From contig CANMHY010000039.1 of NCBI GenBank assembly GCA_947497675.1, forward strand, positions 1-6,819: a stretch of 6,819 nucleotides of DNA, written 5' to 3'. Below are positions 5,463 through 6,819 of the stretch, piece by piece. The position numbers were made by a program, and so were the translations under genes. The notes under the pieces were generated by a model that was not told where the DNA came from, ran no database searches, and saw only the letters and a list, made by a program, of their open reading frames with translations. The number at the start of each line of letters is the position of its first letter. Positions within the stretch are counted from its first letter, which is position 1. The DNA is from Alphaproteobacteria bacterium. Its GTDB lineage: Bacteria; Pseudomonadota; Alphaproteobacteria; 16-39-46.

Positions 5463-6542
5463 ATGACCTCTTTTTTTTCCAGGCCTGTTTCCATTCAGGA
5501 TCTTCCTTTTTGGGAGCAGGAATCTTTTGAAAATCTTTTTCAACCTTTTAAAAAAACTTTTGAAAGTTTTTTAAAAGACCCCGCATTATGTCCTCTTTCA
5601 GTTGAAAAAGAGATTCTTTATATCTCCGACCTTTTTCTTAAAAGCTCTCCTTCTTCTCCTTCTGATCTCAAAAAATTCTTTGAAACGTATTTCACGCCCA
5701 TGGCTTCCATAAACAAGGATGCTGGGCTTTTGACTGGATACTATGAAATAACCTTAAGAGCGTCTCGTACACCTTCTGATCGCTACTATGTTCCTCTTTA
5801 CAAACCTCCTCAAGACCTCATATTCATTGCTGACCTTGGGATGTATCATCCTCACTTAAAAGGACAAAGATGGGCAGGTCACCAAGGAAATGATTATCAA
5901 ATTCACCCTTACTTGACGCGTCACGACATTATGAAAGGAGCACTCCAAGAGACCCCTTTCCTTTTTTTAGAAGACCCTATCTCTGCTTTCTTTCTCCATG
6001 TTCAAGGTTCCGGTAAGATTTCTCTAGAAGATGGATCTATCATTCGTGTGAGCTATAAAGCCACCAATGGACACCCTTATGTTTCCCTTGGAAAAACACT
6101 TCAGAACCAAAAAATTTTAGAGGAAGATCCCTTAACAAAAGAAACCCTTGAAATCTACCTTCGGACGCTTGACACAGAAAGTCTTTCTGAAACACTTGCT
6201 CTTAATCCGAGTTATATTTTTTTCGATGAGCTTCCCACACTTGCAGACGGGCCACCGGGTACCTTCAAGGAAGAAGTTCCTCTAACACCTCTTCGGAGTC
6301 TTGCAGCAGACCCTCTATATATTCCTCTGGGGCTTCCTGTTTGGCTCACAGCTTTTGACCTCAATCCAAAAATCAATTTATTCTTCCCCCGTCTCGTCCT
6401 GGCCCAAGATACGGGAAGCGCCATTAAAGGCCCAAAACGAGGGGATCTTTTCTGGGGAACAGGAGAAGAAGCGGGAAAAAACGCAGGGCTCCTTAATAAT
6501 AAAGCAGACATGGTCCTTTTCTGGCCGAAGAAACGATTCTAA
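5463..6542 (+). CDS. mltA: MltA-family membrane-bound lytic murein transglycosylase
   Basis: This 359-residue enzyme should cleave the MurNAc-GlcNAc bond of peptidoglycan, forming 1,6-anhydromuropeptides. MltA-domain marks run in order: LLTGYYE (89-95), PLYKPPQDLI (111-120), FFLHVQGSGKISLEDGS (176-192), TNGHPYVSLG (201-210), LNPSYIFF (247-254) and DPLYIPLGLPVWL (283-295). The 3D domain follows with AQDTGSAIKGPKRGDLFWGTG (314-334); Asp316 and Asp328 match conserved acidic residues, one of which is the catalytic acid in this family. I chose ATG 5463, with AAGAG about ten bases upstream overlapping the previous stop; an upstream in-frame TTG at 5418 has no ribosome binding site. Neither start gives a signal peptide or lipobox, although MltA normally works outside the inner membrane. 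The frame closes upstream at a TAA (5388-5390). It follows the Tim44-like gene in one operon. Confidence 0.92.
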   Translation: MTSFFSRPVSIQDLPFWEQESFENLFQPFKKTFESFLKDPALCPLSVEKEILYISDLFLKSSPSSPSDLKKFFETYFTPMASINKDAGLLTGYYEITLRASRTPSDRYYVPLYKPPQDLIFIADLGMYHPHLKGQRWAGHQGNDYQIHPYLTRHDIMKGALQETPFLFLEDPISAFFLHVQGSGKISLEDGSIIRVSYKATNGHPYVSLGKTLQNQKILEEDPLTKETLEIYLRTLDTESLSETLALNPSYIFFDELPTLADGPPGTFKEEVPLTPLRSLAADPLYIPLGLPVWLTAFDLNPKINLFFPRLVLAQDTGSAIKGPKRGDLFWGTGEEAGKNAGLLNNKADMVLFWPKKRF

Positions 6543-6819
6543 CTAATTACTTCCTCATTTTTGTTTTTAACATTTTTATTTTGAAATATATCATATAGTT
6601 ATCATCCATTTTTTGTAAATATTCGGTCAACCCCGTTATCGAAAGAAATTCGACTTTAAGTTCTGAAAAAAAATAAAAATAAAGCGGAACGAGACCTTTG
6701 CGTTGAATAAAAAAAGAACACCAAAAAAAACCAATCTCAAAAAAAATCATCAAATTTTTCAAAAAGTGATTTTTTTATGAAAAATTGACCATCTTTATCC
6801 TAAAAATAGTGTTTTTAAG
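6543..6819. other. AT-rich 3' stretch without a supported gene
   Basis: These 277 bases after mltA hold no coding region I can support. They are very AT-rich with many A and T runs. A minus-strand open frame at 6762-6547 (71 codons, TTG start, dominated by Phe, Leu, Ile and Lys) resembles no family I know and has no ribosome binding site. TCAAATTTTTC (6750-6760) and GAAAAATTGA (6779-6788) form an imperfect inverted repeat around an AT-rich loop. It could fold, but has no GC stem, so it is a weak terminator candidate. An Smr-domain gene, which I would expect after mltA in several alphaproteobacteria, is not present up to the window edge. Confidence 0.5.

Noticed and set aside
6212..6546. Extra frames on both strands (6212-6511 minus, 6301-6546 plus) over the end of mltA
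   Set aside because: Both overlap the conserved 3D domain of MltA and show no domain of their own.
6547..6762. 71-codon minus-strand open frame at the right end
   Set aside because: It has a TTG start, no ribosome binding site, low-complexity Phe/Lys/Ile composition and no known family.

Overview
The window is AT-rich bacterial DNA, most likely from an alphaproteobacterium of low-GC, possibly host-associated type (Holosporales- or Rickettsiales-like). The main reason is the coupled pair of a Tim44-like membrane protein gene and an mltA-type murein transglycosylase gene, a neighbourhood known from Alphaproteobacteria. The AT-rich base composition and AT-ending codons point to a low-GC member. 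The placement is inferred from gene content and order, since the window has no rRNA or other phylogenetic marker.

Layout from left to right. Positions 1 to about 395 hold the C-terminal part of an IS200/IS605-family TnpB (IS1341-type OrfB) on the minus strand. It runs off the left edge and has lost its N-terminal part, so it looks like a decayed insertion. A gene-free stretch follows (396-606), with a short G-rich block that may mark another mobile-element end, then a compact promoter/operator region. Next on the plus strand is a complete hipB-hipA toxin-antitoxin pair (607-2206) whose reading frames overlap by 11 bases. HipA keeps its kinase motifs. Two related palindromes with the same TGCT-N6-AGCA core lie 31 bases apart, centre to centre, around a predicted promoter upstream of hipB, as expected for autorepression.

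Convergent to hipA is a minus-strand two-gene operon (4631 down to 2243). It has a PduO-type cob(I)alamin adenosyltransferase with a strong ribosome binding site, then 34 bases later a long-form Xaa-Pro aminopeptidase (M24B) with all metal ligands present. Divergent from it, after a 137-base intergenic region, is a plus-strand operon with a Tim44-like inner-membrane protein that starts at TTG and an MltA-family lytic transglycosylase. The MltA frame begins almost directly at its conserved domain and has no visible signal peptide. The last 277 bases are AT-rich and hold no gene I can support.

Functionally the window joins two ordinary housekeeping operons (cobalamin cofactor activation and peptide turnover; envelope biogenesis and peptidoglycan remodelling) to an accessory segment at the left (transposon remnant plus toxin-antitoxin module). 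I see no CRISPR array, tRNA or rRNA. Nothing here amounts to an entirely new system. The points most worth following up are the hipBA operator geometry, the apparently signal-less MltA, and the mobile-element junction next to hipBA.
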